Shown one piece after another: positions 1 to 4,819 of a DNA stretch of 7,356 bases. The stretch is from Candidatus Aenigmatarchaeota archaeon (lineage in GTDB: Archaea; Aenigmatarchaeota; Aenigmatarchaeia; GW2011-AR5; WALA01), in contig WALA01000020.1 of assembly GCA_015523085.1 (NCBI GenBank), positions 1-7,356 of the forward strand, in the 5' to 3' direction. How positions within the stretch are numbered: the stretch's first letter is position 1; each line of letters begins with the position of its first letter. The notes below the pieces were generated by a model that was not told the DNA's origin, made no database searches, and saw only the letters and a program-made list of their open reading frames with translations. A program made the translations under genes and the position numbers.

Positions 1-155
1 TAGTCGCGTGGAGTCGTCGACCAAAAGTGTCGTCCGCAGAACTTGCACGTGTACCTCTTGAATCCCATCTTCTTGAGCGTTTCCGTTGGGTAAAACTTTT
101 CCGGTTCGTGCGCCGCCTTTTCTCGAATCCATTTTTTGATCTCTTTATCATTCAT
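1..155 (-). CDS. alaS: Alanyl-tRNA synthetase, N-terminal fragment (runs off left edge)
   Basis: This is the first 51 codons of a gene that leaves the window at base 1. Alanyl-tRNA synthetase attaches alanine to tRNA-Ala in the cytoplasm. The visible protein starts MNDKEIKKWIREKAAHEPEK and continues to KMGFKRYTCKFCGRHFW at residues 29-45. That CxxC followed by HFW resembles the N-terminal cysteine cluster found in archaeal AlaRS before its catalytic core; the family relation is known, the assignment here is inferred from a short stretch. The second cysteine pair, the HxxxH motif and the rest of the core lie outside the window. I chose the ATG at 155 because it sits about 25 nt downstream of a TATA box, with no Shine-Dalgarno sequence before it, which suggests a leaderless mRNA. 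The last two visible bases are TA, so the next codon could be Tyr or a stop. Proximity to rpl12 supports the call, as alaS often follows this ribosomal block in Euryarchaeota. Confidence 0.8.
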   Translation of the reverse strand, partial: MNDKEIKKWIREKAAHEPEKFYPTETLKKMGFKRYTCKFCGRHFWSTTPRD

Positions 156-170
156 GAAATAAGAATTAAA

Positions 171-189
171 GCAAATGTTTAAATTTCTG
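171..189 (-). promoter_or_regulatory. Archaeal BRE/TATA promoter of alaS
   Basis: On the minus strand the sequence reads CAGAAA (BRE-like) followed by TTTAAACAT (TATA-like, 183-175) and then TTTGC. The TATA centre is about 25 nt upstream of the alaS ATG at 155, so transcription should begin at or within a few bases of the start codon. That predicts a leaderless transcript. This is inferred from spacing only. Confidence 0.6.
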
Positions 190-224
190 AAAAAGTAGAA
201 ACAGAAAAAATAAAATTAAAAAGT
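189..224 (-). terminator. T-rich terminator region after rpl12
   Basis: Immediately after the rpl12 stop codon the minus strand carries successive T runs (five T at 223-219, then TTTT and TTTTTT down to 204, then five more T at 195-190). There is no GC-rich hairpin. U-tract termination without a stem is the usual archaeal mode, and this lies between rpl12 and the alaS promoter, so it probably ends the L1-L10-L12 transcript. Confidence 0.6.
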
Positions 225-527
225 TTAACCGAAGAGAGCTCCCAAACCTGCTGCGGCCTCTTCAGCTTTCTTTGATTCGTCTTCTTTCTTCTCTTCCTTC
301 TTTTCCTCTGCTGCTGGCGCCGCTGCTGCAGGTGCTGCCGCTGCCACAGGCATGGCCGCCTTACTTACCGCTTCGTCAATGTTGACTCCGTCCAAAGCTG
401 CCACAAGTGCCTTGATTCTTGCGTCGTCAGCCTGGACGCCTGCTGCTTCCAAAACTTTCTTCACGTTCTCTTCGTTAATCTCCTTTTTTGCCGAATGCAA
501 TAACAATGCCGCATATATATACTCCAT
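225..527 (-). CDS. rpl12: Ribosomal stalk protein P1/L12 (archaeal type)
   Basis: This 100-residue protein is the archaeal P1-type L12 of the large-subunit stalk, which recruits and activates translation GTPases. Residues 1-58 form the helical dimerisation and L10-binding domain ([20 protein letters not shown] at the start). Residues 60-73 are an alanine/proline hinge. Residues 74-90 are highly charged ([14 protein letters not shown]). The protein ends in [10 protein letters not shown], the conserved factor-binding tail. Length is typical for the family. The ATG at 527 is preceded by GAGGTG (538-533) with 5 nt spacing, and lies 15 nt after the rpl10 stop, so it is the last gene of the rpl1-rpl10-rpl12 transcript. 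It is unrelated in sequence to bacterial L7/L12. Since the L10 encoded next door lacks this tail, L12 here would be the only source of the GLGALFG motif in the stalk. Confidence 0.97.
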   Translation of the reverse strand: MEYIYAALLLHSAKKEINEENVKKVLEAAGVQADDARIKALVAALDGVNIDEAVSKAAMPVAAAAPAAAAPAAEEKKEEKKEDESKKAEEAAAGLGALFG

Positions 528-542
528 TTCAACACCTCACAT

Positions 543-1376
543 TTATTTTTCAGTAGTATCCTTTAAAGCTTTTGCCTGCGCAGCCGCCTTTGCCAAAATG
601 TCCTCTATGACATCCTTTTCTGGTAGCGCCGCTTCGATGGCGAGACCGCGTGCGTTCACAAACGCTTTCAGCACAAGCGTCTCTATGTTGTCTTTCGTCG
701 GATACGCGATTTCAACAGACAGGTTGAACGCGTTTGTCGCTGCCGTTACGAGCTTGTTCATGTACTCCTCTTCGTTTATCTCGAGCACAGACCTGTCGTA
801 CACGATTCCATTTTCCCATATCGCGACTACGTTGAGACCGATTTTCATCGGCTCCATTTTGAGCATTGAAAATATCTGCGCAAGGTCTTCCGTTATGCGC
901 TCTCCCGCCTTGCATACAACCTTGTCCTCGACGATTTTTATCTTTCCGCCTTCAACACTCGTCTTGAGTCCGACTTTCTTGAATGCGGATATCGCCGGTC
1001 CTGGTGGGAACTCGGTTACGCCAGCGCTGACGGTTATGTCGTTCTGCGCTATGTCCCCCGCCTTTGCCGGGGCGGATGATTTGTTTTCATTCAAGTACTT
1101 AACGAGCTTGAACGGATTCATTTCGGTGAATATCAAGGCCGGCTGTATGGCATCCTTCTCCAAAAGCGCCTTGAGATCCTTCGATGACTTTTCAAGCGCA
1201 AGTCTCATAAGCGTCTTCTTTGCGACTTTTATGACCGCCTTCCCGCGCAATCCGTCCTTGATTTTCTGCATTGGATACGCCGGAAGCTTGTTAATGTCAA
1301 CTATGCCTATTATCGGGTACTTCTCCACGAGGTTTTTTATCCTCTCAACTTCTTCTTCCTTTTGTTTCCTGAACAT
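543..1376 (-). CDS. rpl10: Ribosomal protein uL10 (P0), short form without acidic tail
   Basis: uL10/P0 anchors the stalk: its N-terminal domain binds 23S rRNA beside L11 and its C-terminal helices carry L12 dimers. The 277-residue product has the RNA-binding domain at about 1-105, the archaeal/eukaryotic insertion domain at about 106-182 (including the conserved-looking GVTEFPPGPAISAFKKVGLK), and a helical spine at about 227-272. It stops at KALKDTTEK. Archaeal L10 is usually about 330-350 residues and ends in a charged segment plus a GLGALFG-like tail; both are missing, as is part of the spine. Only 15 nt separate this stop from rpl12, so there is no room for a tail lost by frameshift. I chose the ATG at 1376 over an in-frame GTG at 1385 because GTGAT (1385-1381) is a ribosome binding site with 4 nt spacing. 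That site contains the rpl1 stop codon, suggesting translational coupling. Confidence 0.95.
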   Translation of the reverse strand: MFRKQKEEEVERIKNLVEKYPIIGIVDINKLPAYPMQKIKDGLRGKAVIKVAKKTLMRLALEKSSKDLKALLEKDAIQPALIFTEMNPFKLVKYLNENKSSAPAKAGDIAQNDITVSAGVTEFPPGPAISAFKKVGLKTSVEGGKIKIVEDKVVCKAGERITEDLAQIFSMLKMEPMKIGLNVVAIWENGIVYDRSVLEINEEEYMNKLVTAATNAFNLSVEIAYPTKDNIETLVLKAFVNARGLAIEAALPEKDVIEDILAKAAAQAKALKDTTEK

Positions 1377-1381
1377 GCGTA

Positions 1382-1993
1382 TCACTTTATCTCAATTTTT
1401 ATCGGCTTTGACATCGTGAGCTTCAATCTCACGTCCTTTACCTGAGCTCTCTTTTTCGGAAGGAATGACACGACCTGGTCAAACAGGTGCCTTATGTTCT
1501 CCTCGATTTCCTCGTCCTTCATGCTCTCGGACCCAACCGGGCATTGAATATTTGGGCTGTCTTTGACCTTCACTTGAACGGTCTTCTTCAAGTCCTCGAG
1601 TATTTTTTCAATCTTGGCTCCTGGTGGAAACGGCTTTGGCATTTTTCCAAGCGGACCCAAGTAGCGTCCGAGGACCTTACCGACCGTGAGCATCATAGGT
1701 GCTTCGGCTATGAAAAAGTCATAATCGCGGACGAGCTTCTTCGCGTCCTTCTTGCTCTTCGCGAGCTTCTTGAGGTCGTCCGACGTGATGACGTTGTCGC
1801 CGCTTAAATTGTCGGAGAATATGCCAACTTTGACCTCCTTCCCCTTTCCGTGCGGAAGGACGATTTGCTTCGTTATCCTGTTCTCGGGGCGTTTGAGGTC
1901 TATGTTTTTCAGGTTTATTATCAAGTCGAATGTCTGGCTAAAATTACGTTTTTTAGAATTCCTAAGTTCCTTGATAGCAGATTTTATGTCCAT
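1382..1993 (-). CDS. rpl1: Ribosomal protein uL1
   Basis: uL1 forms the mobile L1 stalk near the E site of the large subunit and helps release deacylated tRNA. In bacteria and methanogens it also represses translation of its own operon. The 203-residue product is of normal archaeal length. The family signature is clear at residues 110-125 (RYLGPLGKMPKPFPPG), and the N-terminal KKRNFSQTFDL (14-24) matches the archaeal L1 start. The ATG at 1993 follows a strong AGGAGG site (2007-2002) with 8 nt spacing, and a hairpin lies just upstream in the leader. It heads the L1-L10-L12 unit and its TGA stop is embedded in the ribosome binding site of rpl10. The first 20 or so codons are visibly more AT-rich (TCT, CTT, AAT, CGT, TTT) than the rest of the gene. 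Confidence 0.97.
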   Translation of the reverse strand: MDIKSAIKELRNSKKRNFSQTFDLIINLKNIDLKRPENRITKQIVLPHGKGKEVKVGIFSDNLSGDNVITSDDLKKLAKSKKDAKKLVRDYDFFIAEAPMMLTVGKVLGRYLGPLGKMPKPFPPGAKIEKILEDLKKTVQVKVKDSPNIQCPVGSESMKDEEIEENIRHLFDQVVSFLPKKRAQVKDVRLKLTMSKPIKIEIK

Positions 1994-2001
1994 CTTGAAT
2001 C

Positions 2002-2007
2002 CCTCCT
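2002..2007 (-). promoter_or_regulatory. Strong ribosome binding site of rpl1
   Basis: AGGAGG on the minus strand lies 8 nt before the rpl1 ATG. It is the only site in the window of this form; the other genes with a site use GGTG or GTGAT variants. It fixes the rpl1 start and sits 1 nt after the leader hairpin, so folding of that hairpin or protein binding to it could affect access. Confidence 0.8.
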
Positions 2008-2008
2008 G

Positions 2009-2024
2009 CCGAAGCAGTCTTCGG
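2009..2024 (-). promoter_or_regulatory. Hairpin in the rpl1 mRNA leader
   Basis: The minus strand reads CCGAAG-ACTG-CTTCGG, a perfect 6-bp stem with a 4-nt loop. It lies between the predicted transcription start (about 2025-2030) and the rpl1 ribosome binding site, so it should form at the extreme 5' end of the mRNA. A role in autoregulation by L1 or in mRNA stability is inference. Confidence 0.6.
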
Positions 2025-2041
2025 GTCTTATTTTATTATGT

Positions 2042-2061
2042 GCAAAGATTTAAAAACCTTT
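2042..2061 (-). promoter_or_regulatory. Archaeal BRE/TATA promoter of rpl1-rpl10-rpl12
   Basis: On the minus strand AAAGG (2061-2057, BRE-like) is followed by TTTTTAAATC (2056-2047, TATA-like) and TTTGC. The BRE overlaps the stop codon of the upstream unrecognised gene. A start of transcription about 25 nt downstream would fall near 2025-2030, giving a leader of about 35 nt that contains the hairpin and the AGGAGG site. Confidence 0.7.
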
Positions 2062-2539
2062 ACTCGCCGATGTGCTCGTCTTCAGTCAGACCGAGCTCAA
2101 ACTCGATTCTCTTTATGCGAATCTTCTGCGCCTCGAGCTCCGACTTCAAGTCCTTTGACAGTGATGACACCTTGTTTTCAACGTCTATGATTTTTGACAT
2201 CAGGTCGCGCGTTGATGACTCGCGGCTCTCCGTCTCCTCCGTGAATTTGTACGAAAGCTTGTTGCCTATTTCGAGAAGCTTTCTGTTGATTTCAACTTTT
2301 ATGCCAACAAGGTCCTTTGAGATGTCGTCCATGCGACTGAAGAAAATCTTTGAGAGCGATTCGTATTTCTCCTTGAGCTCGTTGACCTGGTCCGTGAGCT
2401 CCACCTTCTGTATGAATATGACCGTCGCCATTATGGCTATGATTATGGCGAACGTTATGAAGTTCAGAGCTCCGAATGCAACGAGCAAAAGCAAGATTAT
2501 GTCGAGACCCAAAACAGCAAGTTCATATTTTCCTAACAT
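2060..2539 (-). CDS. Unrecognised membrane protein with two TM segments and long coiled coil
   Basis: I do not recognise this 159-residue protein. Residues 6-24 and 26-44 are two closely spaced hydrophobic segments (ELAVLGLDIILLLLVAFGAL, then FITFAIIIAIMATVIFI), probably a membrane hairpin. With lysines at K4 and K45 flanking it, both ends should face the cytoplasm. Residues 46-150 are charged, almost free of Pro and Gly, and show heptad-like hydrophobic spacing, so a long coiled coil is likely, with a possible break at about 98-112 (FTEETESRESSTRDL). The tail is acidic (LTEDEHIGE). There is no catalytic motif and no cysteine. I chose the ATG at 2539; in-frame starts further up lie between the TATA box and the predicted transcription start (about 2550). 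The resulting leader is only about 11 nt with a weak site at best. The gene splits rpl11 from rpl1, which are often adjacent in archaea, and has its own promoter. A scaffold or tether is possible but not shown. Confidence 0.85.
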   Translation of the reverse strand: MLGKYELAVLGLDIILLLLVAFGALNFITFAIIIAIMATVIFIQKVELTDQVNELKEKYESLSKIFFSRMDDISKDLVGIKVEINRKLLEIGNKLSYKFTEETESRESSTRDLMSKIIDVENKVSSLSKDLKSELEAQKIRIKRIEFELGLTEDEHIGE

Positions 2540-2565
2540 AATAACTACCCTAAAGTTATAAAGAA

Positions 2566-2588
2566 GCAAAAGTATTTAAACCTTTCAG
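2566..2588 (-). promoter_or_regulatory. Archaeal BRE/TATA promoter of the coiled-coil membrane protein gene
   Basis: Just after the rpl11 stop the minus strand reads CTGAAAGG (BRE-like) then TTTAAATAC (2580-2572, TATA-like) and TTTTGC. Transcription would start near 2550, about 11 nt before the ATG at 2539. The promoter separates this gene from the ftsZ-secE-spt5-rpl11 unit, although read-through cannot be excluded because no clear T-run terminator precedes it. Confidence 0.65.
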
Positions 2589-2591
2589 TGC

Positions 2592-3047
2592 TCACACGCT
2601 TATCTTTCCTTCGTCTATGTCGCGCTGGACTTCCCTTGGGTCGCGACCGTCAACCTTGACGCCGGCGGAAACGCACGTTCCGAGAACTTGTTTCACCTTT
2701 GCTTTCATGTCGCCAAAGAGGTCCCCGCTCTTCGCCTTTGCGATTTTCAGAACTTGGTCGAACGTGAGGTTGAGGTTTTGGTCCGGTCCCATCTTCTTCG
2801 CGCCGAGCTCCTTCTTTATCAACGAGGATGTCGGCGGTGTCCCAACGGAAATTTCGAATTCCTTCGTGTCCGTGTCGACGACTATTTCAACGGGAACCTG
2901 CATTCCGGAAAAGTCCTTCGTCTTCTTGTTTATTTCCTCGATGACCTTTCCTATGTTCACCTTTAACTGACCCAGCGCGGGGCCAAGAGGAGGAGCAGCA
3001 GATGCCTTTCCACCTTCAACAAGTGCTTTAACGGTTTTCTTTGCCAT
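2592..3047 (-). CDS. rpl11: Ribosomal protein uL11
   Basis: uL11 binds the GTPase-associated region of 23S rRNA at the base of the stalk, next to L10, and takes part in elongation factor function. The 151-residue product carries the conserved proline-rich PPLGPALGQ at residues 19-27, which lies in the flexible N-terminal domain, and a C-terminal RNA-binding domain from about 75 onward with GTPPTSSLIKKELGAKK at 69-85. The end VDGRDPREVQRDIDEGKISV resembles other archaeal L11. Length is slightly under the usual figure of about 160. The ATG at 3047 has a near-ideal site, AGGTGAT (3057-3051), that overlaps the spt5 stop codon. It closes the ftsZ-secE-spt5-rpl11 unit. Confidence 0.97.
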   Translation of the reverse strand: MAKKTVKALVEGGKASAAPPLGPALGQLKVNIGKVIEEINKKTKDFSGMQVPVEIVVDTDTKEFEISVGTPPTSSLIKKELGAKKMGPDQNLNLTFDQVLKIAKAKSGDLFGDMKAKVKQVLGTCVSAGVKVDGRDPREVQRDIDEGKISV

Positions 3048-3050
3048 ATG

Positions 3051-3057
3051 ATCACCT
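3051..3057 (-). promoter_or_regulatory. Ribosome binding site of rpl11 overlapping the spt5 stop
   Basis: AGGTGAT on the minus strand, 3 nt before the rpl11 ATG, matches the archaeal anti-Shine-Dalgarno consensus closely. Its first two bases are the last two of the spt5 TAG stop, a layout that favours translational coupling. Confidence 0.8.
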
Positions 3058-3496
3058 AATGAGCTTTTTCAACTATTCTCACGGAATTCACAGAAATCGT
3101 CACAGGAATTGGTATTGCGGCTTCGAGGAGCTCTACCGTGATTTCATTCTTTCCTTCATCGACGCGCTTGACCTTCGCCTTTTCGCCCTTGAACGGGCCG
3201 CCTATTATCTCGACTATGTCGGACTCCTCGACTTTGACCTCCTGCTTCTCCGGAACGAGAAACCTTTCAACATCCGAGAACTTGACTTCCTTCGGGATTA
3301 TTCCGCGGACGTGCGGTATGCCACGTATGGCTTCCTCTATGTCGTCTATGCTGTCCGCCTCTATGAATATGTAGCCGCGTATCTCCTCCGGGTGGAAGAC
3401 GGATTTTATGTTGAGCCCTTTTGATTTTATCCTCTTCTCCAATCCGTCTATGACAATGTTCTCGCGTCCAGTCGTGGTTCTGACAGTTATTATCAT
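3056..3496 (-). CDS. spt5: Transcription elongation factor Spt5 (NusG family)
   Basis: Archaeal Spt5, normally paired with Spt4, binds the RNA polymerase clamp and increases processivity; its KOW domain can contact the ribosome. The 146-residue product has the archaeal two-domain layout: an NGN domain at about 1-82 starting MIITVRTTTGRENIVIDGLE, with the typical RGYIFIEAD at 40-48 and PHVRGIIP at 61-68, then a KOW domain at about 88-146 containing IVEIIGGPFKGEKAKVKRVD. The ATG at 3496 is preferred to an in-frame GTG at 3505: archaeal Spt5 proteins characteristically begin with an M-I-x-x-V-R-T pattern, and GGTG at 3506-3503 gives a ribosome binding site inside the last codons of secE. The gap to the secE stop is a single base. 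Spt4 is not encoded in this window. Confidence 0.96.
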   Translation of the reverse strand: MIITVRTTTGRENIVIDGLEKRIKSKGLNIKSVFHPEEIRGYIFIEADSIDDIEEAIRGIPHVRGIIPKEVKFSDVERFLVPEKQEVKVEESDIVEIIGGPFKGEKAKVKRVDEGKNEITVELLEAAIPIPVTISVNSVRIVEKAH

Positions 3497-3497
3497 T

Positions 3498-3677
3498 TCA
3501 AACACCGATTAAAGTTAATACGTAGTGCATAAATATATAAATCAAAAATCCGATCGACCCAATGAGGGTTATCGCGAGCGTTATGACCTTCAAGCTAGTC
3601 ATGTACTCCTCTTTGCTTGGCTTCGTGGCTATTTTGAGAACTCTTTCGCACTGACGCACAAACCGTCGAAAATCCAT
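3498..3677 (-). CDS. secE: Protein translocase subunit SecE (Sec61 gamma)
   Basis: SecE clamps the two halves of the SecY channel in the plasma membrane. The 59-residue product has the archaeal size, with an amphipathic N-terminal helix (MDFRRFVRQCERVLKIATKP), the conserved KPSKEEYMTSLK hinge at 19-30, and one membrane segment at about 31-56 (VITLAITLIGSIGFLIYIFM). The short length, single TM and position directly before spt5 make the call firm. The ATG at 3677 is preferred to an in-frame GTG at 3686 because GAGTGAT (3688-3682), which overlaps the ftsZ TGA stop, then serves as ribosome binding site with 4 nt spacing. SecY is not in this window. Confidence 0.95.
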   Translation of the reverse strand: MDFRRFVRQCERVLKIATKPSKEEYMTSLKVITLAITLIGSIGFLIYIFMHYVLTLIGV

Positions 3678-3686
3678 GGCAATCAC

Positions 3687-4757
3687 TCAGTCAAGAAAAT
3701 CGATTCCGAGAATCTTTTCGATTTCCTTCTTGCGCTCCTTCTTCTGGTCGCCCTCTGAAACGTCGACCGGCGATTTTATGCCCGTGATTATGACCATTGC
3801 ACGAATCGCGTCGCCAAGTCCCTTTTCAATCTGAGCTCCCCATATGACCTTTGCGTTTTCGTTGAGACGCTCCGTCACGCGCTCGACGATTTCCTGGCAT
3901 TCCTTTATGGTTATTCCCGGACCTCCCGTTATGTTTATGAGAGCTCCGTCCGCTCCTTCTATGTCTATGTCGAGCATTGGGTTGTTGAGCGCTTTTTCAG
4001 CCGCCTCCGTTGCCCGGTTTTCCGTGTCGGACTCTCCTAGGCCTATCATCGCGAGGCCACCGTTTGTCATGACGGCCTTCACGTCGGCGAAGTCGAGGTT
4101 CACGAGTCCCGGTTTCGTGACGAGCTCCGCTATTCCCTTCACCGCATTGACGAGTATTTCATCCGCAACCTTGAACGCGGTCGTCAATGAAACGTCGGGC
4201 ACGACTTCAAGGAGCTTGTCGTTTGGTATGACTATGAGCGTGTCCACGATTTTTTCGAGCTTGCTCAAACCCTCGAGTGCGTTTTTCATTCTCTGCTTTC
4301 CTTCCATTGAGAATGGGAATGTGACTATGGCAACTGTGAGAGCTCCCATCTTCTTCGCGATGTCCGCGATTACCGGCGCGGATCCCGTTCCCGTTCCGCC
4401 ACCGAGGCCGCACGATATGAACACCATGTCGGCTCCCGTGAGAACTTTCTTGATTTCATTCTTGCTTTCCTTGGCCGCTTCCTCGCCGATTTTCGGGTCC
4501 GAACCTGCACCGAGGCCGGATGTTATTTCCTTACCAAGAAGGACCTTCGAGTCCGCATCGGCGTAGAGGAGGTCTTGAGCATCCGTGTTCATGGCTATCG
4601 TTTCCACGCCAACGATGCCTACTTGCATTAATCTCGTTATAGTATTATTTCCGGAGCCGCCCGTTCCGACTACCTTTATAACGGCTTTTTTCGTTTCGAG
4701 AAGCTTCTCAAGGTCGTCGTCTATGGAAGATTTCTTCTTTTTGCTTTTATCCAGCAT
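3687..4757 (-). CDS. ftsZ: Cell division GTPase FtsZ (probably FtsZ1 group)
   Basis: FtsZ polymerises at midcell as a GTP-dependent ring that organises division. The 356-residue product has all core motifs: GTGGSGNNT at 31-39, NTDAQ at 57-61, the tubulin signature GGGTGTGSAP at 119-128, NDKLL at 179-183, and the T7 catalytic loop NLDFAD at 220-225, with both key aspartates present. The C-terminal subdomain runs to about 326. A short charged linker (about 328-346, rich in K and E) leads to a hydrophobic end, EKILGIDFLD, which is likely the conserved tail that binds a membrane anchor such as SepF; this last point is inference. Being upstream of secE and spt5 matches the position typical of archaeal FtsZ1. 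The ATG at 4757 has GTGGTGGT (4768-4761) as ribosome binding site. A TATA promoter and overlapping inverted repeats precede it. Confidence 0.97.
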   Translation of the reverse strand: MLDKSKKKKSSIDDDLEKLLETKKAVIKVVGTGGSGNNTITRLMQVGIVGVETIAMNTDAQDLLYADADSKVLLGKEITSGLGAGSDPKIGEEAAKESKNEIKKVLTGADMVFISCGLGGGTGTGSAPVIADIAKKMGALTVAIVTFPFSMEGKQRMKNALEGLSKLEKIVDTLIVIPNDKLLEVVPDVSLTTAFKVADEILVNAVKGIAELVTKPGLVNLDFADVKAVMTNGGLAMIGLGESDTENRATEAAEKALNNPMLDIDIEGADGALINITGGPGITIKECQEIVERVTERLNENAKVIWGAQIEKGLGDAIRAMVIITGIKSPVDVSEGDQKKERKKEIEKILGIDFLD

Positions 4758-4778
4758 TTTACCACCACTATTTTATAC

Positions 4779-4799
4779 TTTATCAATTACGATAAATTG
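4779..4799 (-). repeat. Interleaved inverted repeats at the predicted ftsZ transcription start
   Basis: Two dyads share the same bases on the minus strand: CAATT-TATCGT-AATTG (4799-4784) and TTTATC-GTAATT-GATAAA (4796-4779). Both arms are perfect. They lie 15-30 nt downstream of the TATA box, at the expected start of transcription and upstream of the ribosome binding site. They could be an operator or mutually exclusive RNA hairpins; AT-richness makes chance a real alternative. Confidence 0.5.
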
Positions 4800-4819
4800 C
4801 CAAAATATTTAAAACTTTA
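4799..4819 (-). promoter_or_regulatory. Archaeal BRE/TATA promoter of ftsZ-secE-spt5-rpl11
   Basis: The minus strand reads TAAAG (4819-4815), whose first three bases are the FKBP stop codon, followed by TTTTAAATA (4814-4806, TATA-like) and TTTTGGC. Transcription would start near 4783, giving an ftsZ leader of about 26 nt. A second AT-rich stretch, AGTATAAAATAG near 4778-4767, is too close to the ATG to be the main TATA box. Confidence 0.65.

Noticed and set aside
300..350. Low-complexity GC-rich repeat in rpl12
   Set aside because: It encodes the Ala/Pro hinge normal for archaeal P1/L12 and is not a mobile or regulatory repeat.
352..1419. Plus-strand open frame of 355 codons
   Set aside because: It lies antisense to rpl10 and rpl12, both of which have clear family motifs. 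Its Ser/Phe/Ala-rich translation is what the complement of these genes gives and resembles no family I know.
1752..2561. Plus-strand open frame of 269 codons across the rpl1/coiled-coil gene junction
   Set aside because: It runs antisense across two minus-strand genes, a promoter and a hairpin. The translation is Ser/Phe-rich and looks like a complement shadow.
2540..2569. TTG at 2569 as start of the coiled-coil membrane protein
   Set aside because: It lies between the TATA box and the predicted transcription start, so it would not be on the main mRNA. The ATG at 2539 places the hydrophobic segment close to the N terminus.
2581..2594. Terminator directly after rpl11
   Set aside because: There is no T-run or hairpin next to the stop codon; only the BRE/TATA of the next gene is seen. 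Some read-through into the next gene is likely.
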